Positions 16,979 through 26,328 of a stretch of DNA of 64,000 nucleotides are shown here, in pieces. Position numbers and translations under genes: made by a program. The stretch is from JAOAPG01 sp963791575. GTDB taxonomy: Bacteria > Acidobacteriota > Terriglobia > Terriglobales > Acidobacteriaceae. How positions within the stretch are numbered: position 1 is the first letter of the stretch; each line of letters begins with the position of its first letter. The stretch lies in the NCBI GenBank assembly GCA_963791575.1, contig CAWBSY010000008.1:1-64000 (forward strand), read 5' to 3'. A model generated the notes under the pieces. It worked only from the letters and a program-made list of their open reading frames with translations, had not been told where the DNA came from and searched no databases.

Positions 16979-19566
16979 ATGAGCGACGCACAATGTCTGA
17001 CCGGAAAATTAACCATTGCGGGACGAGCAATCGAAGCCCAGCGAAGGCTGTTCGGGTTCTTGCAATGCAGATCGTTGCCACGCAGGATGATGGGCGCAAC
17101 GATTGCCGCCTTGACTCTAGGAGCGGTGTGGTGTCCGGCGCAGCAGTTGGCCAATGGCACTCTGTCCGTGACCGTCAACCAGCAAAATGGAGACTATCAA
17201 TTTGGACCGATTGGCGGCCAACCTACGTTGCAATCAAGCATAGGCGCGCTGGTCGATCACAAGTGGCTGCACCCTAGTAGCTATCCTTCGCATTCGGTCT
17301 CCGAGTCGCCATTCAGCGACGCGCTTGGCTCCGGTAGACAGTTGACGGTCACCTGCAGCGGACTGGCCGGCAGTCCTGATCTTATCTACGTGCTCCAGCT
17401 TTACACCGAAAATCCCTACGGCACCATTCAAGTGCGGGTCAAGAATGGAACGCAGCAAAGCTACATCGGTGCAGGCAATCCGCAGTGTTGATGCTGCGGG
17501 AGACTCGATCCTTAGCTTGGGCGGACGCCCATCGGACGAACGAGTTCTCTCCGATAGCTTCAGCGAGGATTGGCCGGATTTAGTGATCTATGATCTCGGG
17601 GGCGCTCCGGGCGGAATGCATCGCGGAGTCGGAAGCCAGCTGATCTATAACCGGCAAACCAAGCAGAGCTTGTTTCTTGGCGCACTCACATCGGATCGCT
17701 TTCTGACTCTTCTGCGGCTGAAGGCCGAAGGCAAAGGCGCCGAAGCTAAGATCGCGTCCTATAACGTCGAGTCTACTGGAACCACTGAGATTCAGAAAGA
17801 TCTACAGCGAGGCTGAGACTCTGAAAGCAAAGCATCTGACAAGCGACCGGATCGAACTAAGTCTTCCACTGAATCCGGGCGAAGAAATGAGCTCCGAACG
17901 AGTGATGCTCGCGGCAGGGACGGACTACCTGGGGCAACTTCGCGCTTATGGTTCCGCTATTCGACGTATCCATCACGCACGTGTCTCAAGCGAGATTCCG
18001 ATGGGATGGTGGAGCTGGACCGCTTATTATGCCGCAATCGATGAAGGCGAGACGCTGGCCAATGCCGATTGGCTCTCGCAGCATTTGAATTCGCTAGGCT
18101 ACAACTTTTTTCAGATCGATGAAGGCTATCAGTACGCTCGCGGAGAGTACGTCACCGCCAACGCGACGCAATTCCCAGATGGGATGCGGTTTGTGGCTCG
18201 TCGTATTTTAAGAGATGGCCTTACCGTTGGCCTGTGGACGGCTCCGTTCGAGGTTAGCAGCCGGGCGTGGGTTTATGAACATCACAAGGATTGGCTGGTC
18301 CACAATGCCAAGGGCCAACCCATTCCATTAGAGGATGTGTGGAAGCAGAATGTTGACACGCTTTACGCACTTGATACGACGCATCCTGGGGCGCAGGAAT
18401 ATTTGCGCCAAACTTACAAGACATTGGTCCGGGACTGGGGAGTCCGCTTCATCAAGATGGACTTCATGGATACGACGGCAATTGAAGGTTTCTACTACCG
18501 CCCAAATACTACCGCGCTTGAAGCCCAGCGCATTGGTTTGCAGGTGATCCGCGACACGGTCGGCGACGACGTGCTTCTGGACAAGGACGGAAGTCCCATG
18601 CTCAATCCCGTCGGGATCGTAGATACAGGTCGTATTTCTGCGGACACGGGACACAGTTTTGCAAGGTCAAAGAACGCGGCTCCCGGAATCGCAGCGCGGT
18701 TCTACATGAATGGGAACTTCTTCATCAGTGATCCGGATGCTTTCAACATCACCGATACATATCTGGTGGAGCATTCGGGCGAAAACTCTGCACATTCGCT
18801 GGCGGCAGCGCAGACTTCGATTGCGCTTTCCGCGATTGCCGGTGGCATGTACGAAATCGGCGACGACTTGCTGGTTCTCAACAATGAAAAGGATCGACTC
18901 GCATTGGCCGAAAATCGAGACTTGCTCAATATGGCCAAAGCTGGTCGCGCTTCTACGCCTGTGGATCTGATGACCTATGAGCCGGAGGACGGACAACCCA
19001 CTATTTTCCTGCTCCGGCAAAGCCCGCGGCAAAGCATGTTGACGGTTTTCAACTGGACCGACTGCGCCACGCTCGCGCACATTGAGTCTCGCCGACCTCG
19101 GAGTTTCGGCTAGTTCCGCGTTGGCGGCCACATCGGTAATGGATACAAGCACTACAGTCACGCTCGACGGTGGCGCGATCCGGCTGCAAAATCAGCCGCC
19201 ACAATCGGCCGTGATAATCAAGCTGGTGGATACTGCCGTCGCCAAGTCTGTTCCAACGTGTTACGGCCCAAAGTTCCATCTCAATCGAAGGCTGGGGAGA
19301 CAATAGCCTTCTCGGCGGAGGCTGATCCTGACGGCGTACCGGCACTTGGCTATCACTGGGACTTCGGCGATGGCGACATCGCCAATGGGTCCAAAGTATC
19401 CCATTGCTATACCAGAGCCGCCGATTTCACGGTTAATCTTATTGTCGACGGACCGGACGATCTGTCCTTATGAGCGGAGTTTTTCCGATCGGCAGTAACC
19501 GGCAAATTGAAACCGACTCCGCAACTCCGCGCGAACCGGCGCTTTGAGCAGGCAACCAATAAATGA
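16979..19566 (+). pseudogene. Alpha-galactosidase (GH36/GH27-like) with C-terminal PKD domain, several frameshifts
   Basis: Pieces in different frames join into one exported hydrolase. The N-terminal beta-sandwich (signal to WCPAQQ) runs to about 17465 and continues at SVQAIRSVDAAGDS. The barrel begins at IYSEAETLKAKHL (about 17800) and carries EIPMGWWSWTAYYA, NFFQIDEGYQYA and FIKMDFMDTT (nucleophile Asp). The tail follows as TLSLADLGVSASS, then a PKD domain with YHWDFGDGDIA, then YERSFS and AVTGKLKPTPQLRANRRF to a stop at 19564. Frames change near 17465, 17800, 19065, 19255, 19470 and 19490. This many breaks suggests real decay. AAAGGAG lies 11 bases before ATG 16979. It would release terminal galactose alongside the GH135-like neighbour. 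Confidence 0.7.
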
Positions 19567-19706
19567 AGTATCTGCTCATCGCACCACCCAATGATTACCG
19601 GGATCGCCGATGGTGAGGATGCGTAAGAGGTGACCGCCGATGCCTAGAATTTCAGGTACCCTCATTGCAATTCTGTTTCTAGTGAGATTGGTACAAGCTC
19701 TGCAAA

Positions 19707-20249
19707 GTACAGACGATGCAAGCTTCCTACATCGGTCTTCTCAGCGGACTGGCGTTTTCGATCGTTCTCGTATACCTGCTCATCGTAGTCAATTTCCAAT
19801 CTTGGCTCGATCCTTTCATCATGATTTCCGCATTTCCCGCAGCGCTCGCAGGGATCGCCTGGATGTTGTTTATAACGCATACGAATCTGAGCGTGCCCGC
19901 ACTCATGGGTGCCATTATGTGCATGGGCGTCGCTACTTCAAACAGCATTCTGGTCGTTAGCTTTGCTACCGAAAAACTGATGGAAGGTAGTGATTCCGTC
20001 GCGGCCGCACTCGAAGCGGGCTTCACTCGTTTTCGTCCCGTGCTGATGACTGCTCTGGCAATGATCATCGGAATGGTGCCAATGGCCCTCGGACTAGGAG
20101 ACGGCGGTGAACAGAATGCTCCTCTTGGCCGTGCGGTCATCGGGGGGCTGATTTTCGCCACAGTTTCTACACTGTTCTTTGTCCCGGCATTTTTCAGTGT
20201 TTTGCGGACTTCGCGCCAGCAACCGGCCAAAACTGGAAGTGAGCAATAG
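19707..20249 (+). pseudogene. C-terminal remnant of an RND efflux permease (AcrB type)
   Basis: Only the last 180 or so residues of a roughly 1040-residue inner membrane pump remain: VQTMQASYIGLLSG, VYLLIVVNFQSWLDPFI, SVPALMGAIMCMGVATSNS, ALEAGFTRFRPVLMTALAMI and PLGRAVIGGLIFATVSTLFF. In frame upstream there is a stop at 19683 and homology ends at about 19707, so the large N-terminal part has been lost. A separate signal-like reading (MPRISGTLIAILFLV, from 19640) enters the same DNA in another frame. It is followed at once by the adaptor and outer-membrane genes, so this was a three-gene permease-adaptor-channel operon. Confidence 0.8.
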
Positions 20250-20272
20250 GCAAAGGCCATCTGGAGTTCACC

Positions 20273-21493
20273 ATGCTTTCTCAAACTGAAGATAAAAGAC
20301 AAAGCGAAAGGCAAGCACTCCCGTTGAACGGAGCCGGTCCGGGGAAACGTCGCCACAAAGCATGGCTCGCACTTGCCATCGCAGTGATTGCTGTTGCCGC
20401 AATTCTGCTGTCGGGCATCTGGTCCCGCGTCAGAGCCCGCAAGACGCTCGACACGGAGACGGCGCAAGTGGCTGTCCAGGCTGTGTCAGTCGTCACGCCG
20501 AAACAGACTACACCTGCGCAGGAAATAATTCTCCCAGGAAACGTCCAACCATTCATCACTTCTCCTATTTACGCCCGAACGAACGGCTATTTAAAGAAGT
20601 GGTATTTCGACATTGGCGCGCACGTAAAACAAGGACAACTGCTGGCTCTCATCGAGACTCCGGAAGTGGACCAGCAACTCCAGCAGGCCCGCAGTAACCT
20701 CTTAACTGCGAGAGCGAATCTTGAGCTCGCTGCGATCACTAAAACGCGCTATCAAGGACTTTTGAAAAGCAACGCGGTATCTCAACAAGATGTTGACAAT
20801 GCGGTCGGCACCTACAACGCAAATAATGCAATTGTCGAAGCAGATAAAGCCGCGGTAGAGCAGTTTGCGGCACTCGTATCTTTTGAAAAAGTCTACGCGC
20901 CATTCGATGGTGTGATCACGGCGCGTAACACTGACATTGGCGACCTCATCAATTCTGGCAGCAGCAGCAATGTGAAAACCGATCTCTTTCATATGGCTCA
21001 ACCAGGAAAGTTGCGTGTCTACGTCAATGTTCCCGAAGAATACTCGCAAGGGGTCAAAGTCGGGATGACTGCAGATCTCAGTCTGGCTGAGTTTCCGGGC
21101 CGTAAATTTCAGGGGAAATTGGTTCGCACATCTGATTCGATCAATATGACAACTCGCACGTTGCTCATCGAGATAGATGTGGACAATCCTATCGGCACAC
21201 TGCTCACCGGCTCATATGCAGAGGTTCACTTAGCGGTTCCTACACAGGCGTCCACCTTTTTACTGCCAGTGAATACATTGATATTTCGCTCCCAAGGCTT
21301 ACATGTCGGCGTTGTGAAAGACGGTAAAGTCGTACTCACTGCCGTAACTCCTGGCCACGATTTCGGTAACGAGATAGAAATCGTCTCCGGACTGAAGCCT
21401 GGCGATCAGGTGATCATCAATCCGCCAGACTCAATCGTTCACGGACAACAAGTGAAAATTGTTCAGGCATCGTTGCCGGGAGATCCCAAGTGA
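20273..21493 (+). CDS. RND efflux periplasmic adaptor (membrane fusion protein)
   Basis: 406 residues with an N-terminal transmembrane helix (WLALAIAVIAVAAILLSGIW). The AcrA/HlyD modules follow: a lipoyl half-motif (YARTNGYLKKWYFDIGAHVKQGQLLALIETPE), a helical hairpin (QARSNLLTARANLELAAITK to EADKAAVEQF), the second lipoyl half (VYAPFDGVITARNTDIGDLI), then beta-barrel and membrane-proximal domains. It would bridge an inner membrane pump and an outer membrane channel. It is intact, but its permease is truncated and its channel gene is broken. Its stop overlaps the start of the channel gene (GTGA). Confidence 0.88.
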   Translation: MLSQTEDKRQSERQALPLNGAGPGKRRHKAWLALAIAVIAVAAILLSGIWSRVRARKTLDTETAQVAVQAVSVVTPKQTTPAQEIILPGNVQPFITSPIYARTNGYLKKWYFDIGAHVKQGQLLALIETPEVDQQLQQARSNLLTARANLELAAITKTRYQGLLKSNAVSQQDVDNAVGTYNANNAIVEADKAAVEQFAALVSFEKVYAPFDGVITARNTDIGDLINSGSSSNVKTDLFHMAQPGKLRVYVNVPEEYSQGVKVGMTADLSLAEFPGRKFQGKLVRTSDSINMTTRTLLIEIDVDNPIGTLLTGSYAEVHLAVPTQASTFLLPVNTLIFRSQGLHVGVVKDGKVVLTAVTPGHDFGNEIEIVSGLKPGDQVIINPPDSIVHGQQVKIVQASLPGDPK

Positions 21494-23005
21494 AACGTCC
21501 TCAAAAGGTGCCCTCGTTCAGCAATCCGCGGCAAGCACCGTGGCTGGCAACTCTGCTCGCGATAGCGGTCCTGGAATTCGCGGGATGCGCGGTGGGACCA
21601 AAGTATCACCCTGCCGCGGTGCAGACTCCTCCTGCGTATAAAGAAGTAGGGAATTGGAAGCCAGCCCAACCCAATGATCAGAATCTTGGCGGTACGTGGT
21701 GGACAATATTCCAAGATCCGCAGCTGGATGCGCTTGAGCTCCAGATCAATGTATCGAACCAGAACCTGAAAGCAGCAGAAGCACAGTTCCGGCAATCACG
21801 AGCCGCACTACGCTACAATCGCGCTGACTATTATCCTACTGTGACGGCGGGCCGTCGGCGACTCGGACCCGGGTGTCGGCAAACCGTCCGCCTCCGAATT
21901 CAACTTTGACGGGCAGTTACATACAACGACTTTACGTTCTGCCATTCGAATGTTTCTTATCAGGCCGACGTCTGGGGGCGAGTGCGAAAGAACGTGGAGT
22001 CTTATCGAGAACAGGCGCAAGCCAGCGCGGCAGATCTCGCGACGGTTAATTTGAGCATGCACGCGGATCTCGCCGTTGATTACTTTCAAGCCCGCAGTCT
22101 TGGATGCCGAGGAACAGCTCCTGAACACTACGGTTACGCAGTATGAGCAAGCCTTGCAATTGACCGAGAGCCGCCGCTTCCAGGGAGGAATTGCTTCGGA
22201 AGTGGAAGTGGAGCAGGCGAAGACCATACTTCAGACCACGCGGGCGCAAGCGATCGATGTTGGCGTGGCGCGGGCGCAGTTCGAACATGCTGTTGCGATT
22301 CTTATCGGCAAGCCTCCTGCAGAGTTCAGCCTTCCTCCACTGCCCCTAACCGCACCGCCTCCGCGCATTCCTGTCGGCGTGCCTTCGGACCTGCTTGAAA
22401 GGCGTCCGGATATTGCGGCTGCGGAGAGGCTGGTTGCGTCCGCGAATGCCCAGATCGGCGTGGCGAAGTCGGCCTACTACCCATCGTTCAGTTTGAGCGC
22501 TTCAGGAGGATTTGAAAGCTCCAGCATCACGACTCTGCTGAATGGTCCTAGCGGTCTCTGGTCTATTGGACTGTCTGCCGTGGGGACTGTCTTTGACGTG
22601 GGAAGACGCCGCGCCCTCACCGACCAAGCGCGTGCCGCTTATGACTCTCAAGTCGCGAACTATCGACAGAGCGTGCTGAATGGATTCCAGCAGGTGGAAG
22701 ACAATCTGGCCGCTGTGAGAATTTTGGAGAACGAGGCTCAGGTTCAGGACGAAGCAGTGACGGCAGCCCAACGTTCTTTAGAGCTTTCGATTACCCGCTA
22801 CAAGGGCGGAGTCACAAGCTATCTCGAGGTGATCACGGCGCAAAATGCCGCACTTACAGACGAAGTGACAGCAGTCAATATCCTGGGACGCCGTATGTCG
22901 AATACGGTGTTACTGATCCAAGCCCTCGGTGGCGGATGGGATCGCTCAACTCTGCCAGCACGTCCCGAATGCTGTGGCAAGCTGGTGAGCAGCAATTCCA
23001 ACTGA
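21490..23005 (+). pseudogene. Outer membrane efflux lipoprotein, NodT/OprM family, several frameshifts
   Basis: Frames join into a TolC-type channel. A lipoprotein signal (LLAIAVLEFAGCAVGPKY, lipobox Cys) and TWWTIFQDPQLDALELQINV run to about 21855. A middle part reads SYQADVWGRVRKNVESYREQ to DLAVDYFQARSL. The last frame (from about 22095) reads DAEEQLLNTTVTQYEQALQL to the C-terminus with RRFQGGIASEVEVEQA and GVPSDLLERRPDIAAAERLV. Frames change near 21860, 21915 and 22098. GTG 21490 overlaps the adaptor stop. Together with the truncated permease this suggests the whole pump is inactive, although sequence errors could account for these indels. Confidence 0.75.
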
Positions 23006-23242
23006 TGGGGTTGCATTTTCTGATCCTTCTCTGAAGTCTAGTCTCACACACCTTAGAAACATTCAAATCTGCGAACATGCGCCGATTTCATGGAGCAGAA
23101 TCGGGAGGATCGTCGATTAAACTAGAATCATATAGTGAACTTCGAGCAATCCGCGAATTGTGAGCTCGGTGTTATTTCTGATCGGCGGAAGTAGTGCATT
23201 GCGATTGGTTGTAGCTTTGTCATGTTTGATTTTGGGAGTTAG

Positions 23243-23710
23243 ATGATGGCTGCGATTTCTCTAAAAGTAAACGGTCAGGTTCACACCGTGGACATCGATC
23301 CGGAAACTCCGTTGTTGTATGTTCTCAGCGATGACCTGCAATTGCGTGGACCCAAGTTCGGCTGCGGCCTGGCTCAGTGCGGAGCCTGCACTGTCATCAT
23401 TCGAGGGCGGGCGGTGCGCTCCTGCGTTATGCCGGTGAGCGCCGTCAAAAATCAGGAAGTAACGACATTGGAGGGCTTGGGGACTCCGGAAAAACCACAT
23501 GCGATTCAGCAAGCGTTTATTGATGAGCAGGCAGCTCAATGTGGGTTCTGCCTCAGCGGAGTGATTCTTACTGCAAAGACATTGCTGGATGAAAATCCGA
23601 AGGCGTCAGACGAACAGATCCGGGACCGAATGTCGAACGTGTTATGCCGCTGTTTCACTCACACTCGCATGATGCGCGCAATCAAGCTATATCAGGCGAG
23701 ACTGGCATGA
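23243..23710 (+). CDS. [2Fe-2S] subunit of a molybdenum hydroxylase (isoquinoline 1-oxidoreductase alpha-like)
   Basis: 155-residue small subunit carrying two [2Fe-2S] clusters. The plant-type cluster is GCGLAQCGACTVIIRG with a fourth Cys in VRSC; the second is QCGFCLSG and VLCRCFTH. It passes electrons from the molybdopterin subunit encoded next. There is no FAD subunit gene nearby, as in IorAB-type enzymes that use cytochrome or quinone acceptors. GGGAG precedes ATG 23243; the next codon 23246 is also ATG. Its stop overlaps the start of the large subunit (ATGA). Confidence 0.88.
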   Translation: MMAAISLKVNGQVHTVDIDPETPLLYVLSDDLQLRGPKFGCGLAQCGACTVIIRGRAVRSCVMPVSAVKNQEVTTLEGLGTPEKPHAIQQAFIDEQAAQCGFCLSGVILTAKTLLDENPKASDEQIRDRMSNVLCRCFTHTRMMRAIKLYQARLA

Positions 23711-26007
23711 AGAAGAAATTCTCCCGTCGCGACTTTCTCAAGAGCTCCGGCACATTGGTCGTGAGTTTCAGTGCAGCCTCGCTGATCGGGCCGTTGGCTA
23801 TCGCGCAAGGCCCATTCGATGTGCATCCGTCACATATTGATCCCACCAAACTGGACTCTTGGGTTGCCGTCCACTCCGATGGCACGGTGACTGCATACAC
23901 GGGAAAATGCGACTTTGGCCAGGGCATGTATACCGTGCAGACACAGTTGGTCGCGGAAGAATTGTGCGTTTCTCTCGATAAGGTAAAGCTGATCCAGTGC
24001 GACACATCCGTGACACCGGACGAAGGCACGACCTCAGGCAGTCAGTCTACGCCGACCAATTTCAATGATCGGAATCTGGCACAGGCTGCCGCGACCGCGC
24101 GCGAGGCACTAGTGGGAATGGCAGCGCAGAAGTTAGACATTTCCGCAGATCAGCTAGCCGTCAAGGATGGTGTCATTACCGCGAAGGATGGGCGCCACGT
24201 TAGCTATAGCGAACTGATCGGCGGCAAACATTTCGACATCGCCGTGAGCTCTACCGCGAAGCGCAGATCTCCAAGCGAGTGGGAAGTGCTGGGGAAACCT
24301 GTTCCCTCTATGGACAGTGTTGCGCTCATGACGGGCACCTTCGAATTCGTTCACAACGTGCACGTGCCAGGAATGGTTCACGGTCGAGTCGTGCGTCCGC
24401 CAGAGACGGGAGCGACGGTTGCGAGCGTGGACGAGAAATCGGTGCAGCAAGTTCCCGGACTCATCAAGGTTGTCGTGCGAAATAACTTCGTCGGTGTGGT
24501 CGCGGAGAAGCAGTGGCAGGCAGCGCAGGCAGTGAAGTCCTTGAAGATTACCTGGAAACCCGGGACGGGATTGCCGACACAGAAAGACTTTTACGAGTAC
24601 ATCCGAAAGCAGCCCTCACGTGAGGTAATGCTCGTCAACTCCAAAGACGTGGATGAGAAGCTGAAATCGGCTTCACATGTTCTCAAAGCGACTTATTCCC
24701 ATCCTTATCAAGCGCACGGTTCGATTGGTTCATCATGCGCAGTGGCCGATGTACAAGCGGATCATGCAACCGTATGGTCGGCGACACAGTCAGTGTATCC
24801 GACCCGGCACAGTGTTTCCGTGCTTACGGGATTACCGCTCGACAGCGTGCGCGTAATCTTTGTTCGCGGATCGGGTTGTTACGGACTAAATGCTGCGGAC
24901 ACAGTTTCATATGATGCGGCCCTGCTATCACAGGCCGTGCAAAAACCGGTTCGCGTTCAACTCACGCGACAGGATGAGTTCATTTCTGAGAATTATGGTT
25001 CAGCGTGCGTGATCGAGCAACAGGTTGGAATCAGCGCAAGTGGTACGATCGCGGCATGGGATTGTGAGACCTGGTCGGTGTCGTTCGGTGGAAGGCCCGG
25101 ATATGAAAAGCCGGGAAACGTAATGACTGGCATGCTGGCCGGCTTTGATCCTGAGACCATTACTCCGCGGACAGCGATTGAGCCTACCGGGGAACTGCGC
25201 AACGGGAACAATGCAGTGCCCTCGTATGTGGTGGGATGCATCAGCGGAAAATGTGGCGGAGCAGGTTCAATACGTAGCGAACGGGTTCTTGCACACGCGG
25301 TGAAGTCGCCTTTCTTTACCGGGCCACTACGCTCGCCATTACGTTTGCAGAACACATTCGCGCACGAATGCTTCATGGACGAGATCAGCGCGCACGTAAA
25401 GGCCGATCCGGTTGCGTATCGGCTACAACATCTGACTGAACAGAGAATCATCGACGTCGTTAAAGCCGCAGCTAAGGCAGCGAACTGGGATGCACGTCCT
25501 TCGCCTAAGCGCGAAAATGCGCGTACCGGTACCGCTACTGGACGCGGCATCGCTTGTGTAGCATATGAGGGCGACAACGGATATGCGGCGCTCGTCGCCG
25601 AAGTGGAAGTAGATCAGGCAAGTGGGCGAATACAGCCCAAAAAGTTTGTACTGGCTAACGATAGCGGGCCAATTTCTAATCCTGATGGCTTGCGTAATCA
25701 GATTGAAGGCGGAGTGTTACAAGGAATGAGCCGAGCGCTGGGAGAAGAAATCACCTGGGACGATCGCAAGGTCACTTCCATCGACTGGCAGAGCTACAAC
25801 ACGCTGCCGCTGGGAATTCAGGTGCCCATCGTCGAGAGCGTTCTCATTGATCGGCCAGCAGCGAAAGCGACCGGAGCGGGCGAAACGGCAATCACACTGG
25901 CGGCCGCAGCAATCGGTAATGCGATTTTCGATGCGACCGGTGCCCGCATTCGTCAGGTACCATTCACGGCCGATCGGGTGAAAGCAGCGCTCGCATCCCG
26001 CGGATGA
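23707..26007 (+). CDS. Molybdopterin subunit of xanthine dehydrogenase-family hydroxylase (IorB-like), Tat-exported
   Basis: 766-residue catalytic subunit of a molybdenum hydroxylase that oxidises an aldehyde or N-heterocycle. The start MKKKFSRRDFLKSSGTLVVS is a clear twin-arginine signal, so the enzyme works in the periplasm. Visible motifs are TGKCDFGQGMYTVQTQLVAE (cofactor-binding GQG), GTTSGSQSTPT, SHPYQAHGSIGSSCAVADV, RGSGCYGLNAADTV and ATGAGETAITLAAAAI (GAGE, catalytic Glu near the C-terminus). ATG 23707 is coupled to the small subunit stop; an ORF start at 23644 lies inside the upstream gene and is not used. The substrate cannot be inferred. Confidence 0.87.
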   Translation: MKKKFSRRDFLKSSGTLVVSFSAASLIGPLAIAQGPFDVHPSHIDPTKLDSWVAVHSDGTVTAYTGKCDFGQGMYTVQTQLVAEELCVSLDKVKLIQCDTSVTPDEGTTSGSQSTPTNFNDRNLAQAAATAREALVGMAAQKLDISADQLAVKDGVITAKDGRHVSYSELIGGKHFDIAVSSTAKRRSPSEWEVLGKPVPSMDSVALMTGTFEFVHNVHVPGMVHGRVVRPPETGATVASVDEKSVQQVPGLIKVVVRNNFVGVVAEKQWQAAQAVKSLKITWKPGTGLPTQKDFYEYIRKQPSREVMLVNSKDVDEKLKSASHVLKATYSHPYQAHGSIGSSCAVADVQADHATVWSATQSVYPTRHSVSVLTGLPLDSVRVIFVRGSGCYGLNAADTVSYDAALLSQAVQKPVRVQLTRQDEFISENYGSACVIEQQVGISASGTIAAWDCETWSVSFGGRPGYEKPGNVMTGMLAGFDPETITPRTAIEPTGELRNGNNAVPSYVVGCISGKCGGAGSIRSERVLAHAVKSPFFTGPLRSPLRLQNTFAHECFMDEISAHVKADPVAYRLQHLTEQRIIDVVKAAAKAANWDARPSPKRENARTGTATGRGIACVAYEGDNGYAALVAEVEVDQASGRIQPKKFVLANDSGPISNPDGLRNQIEGGVLQGMSRALGEEITWDDRKVTSIDWQSYNTLPLGIQVPIVESVLIDRPAAKATGAGETAITLAAAAIGNAIFDATGARIRQVPFTADRVKAALASRG

Positions 26008-26328
26008 TGTCCTCGCTGGATTCAAGCAAGGCTGTGCGCGTCGTCCTCAGTAATGACAGTTCGTTTCATATCGTCTGGCGACGTTTCATTTGTTCTCATC
26101 GCCGACTGTGTGGCTATGTTCCGCATTGCATTACTAGCTGTCCTCCATGATCCGGGTACGACCGCTTCTTTGGTATGTCTCTTAGGTATGCTGCTGCGAC
26201 AGTCCGAAGGTGACACTCACCTCCTGGAACTTAGGTGGCATTCCGCAATTCTGGAAGAATTAGAGCCAAATCAAATCCAAGATTTTAGCTTTGACTTGGC
26301 TCTTTTATGTATCCGTTCCGGCTAACGA
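26008..26328. other. Convergent intergenic region
   Basis: 321 bases between the molybdenum hydroxylase and the phosphoesterase, which point towards each other. It contains a hairpin at 26262-26303 and no convincing gene. An open frame across it (26053-26325) has no ribosome site or family resemblance. Confidence 0.5.
26262..26306 (+). terminator. Hairpin terminator between convergent genes
   Basis: AGAGCCAAATCAAA (26262-26275) pairs with TTTGACTTGGCTCT (26290-26303), 14 base pairs with one A-C mismatch, a 14-base loop and a short T run after it. It ends the molybdenum hydroxylase operon and may also serve the gene facing it. Confidence 0.65.

Noticed and set aside
19640..19960. 106-codon ORF over the RND remnant
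   Set aside because: After the first 20 codons it is simply an out-of-frame reading of the permease sequence; only the signal-like start is worth noting.
26053..26325. 90-codon ORF between convergent genes
   Set aside because: It runs through a terminator hairpin, lacks a ribosome site and matches no family.
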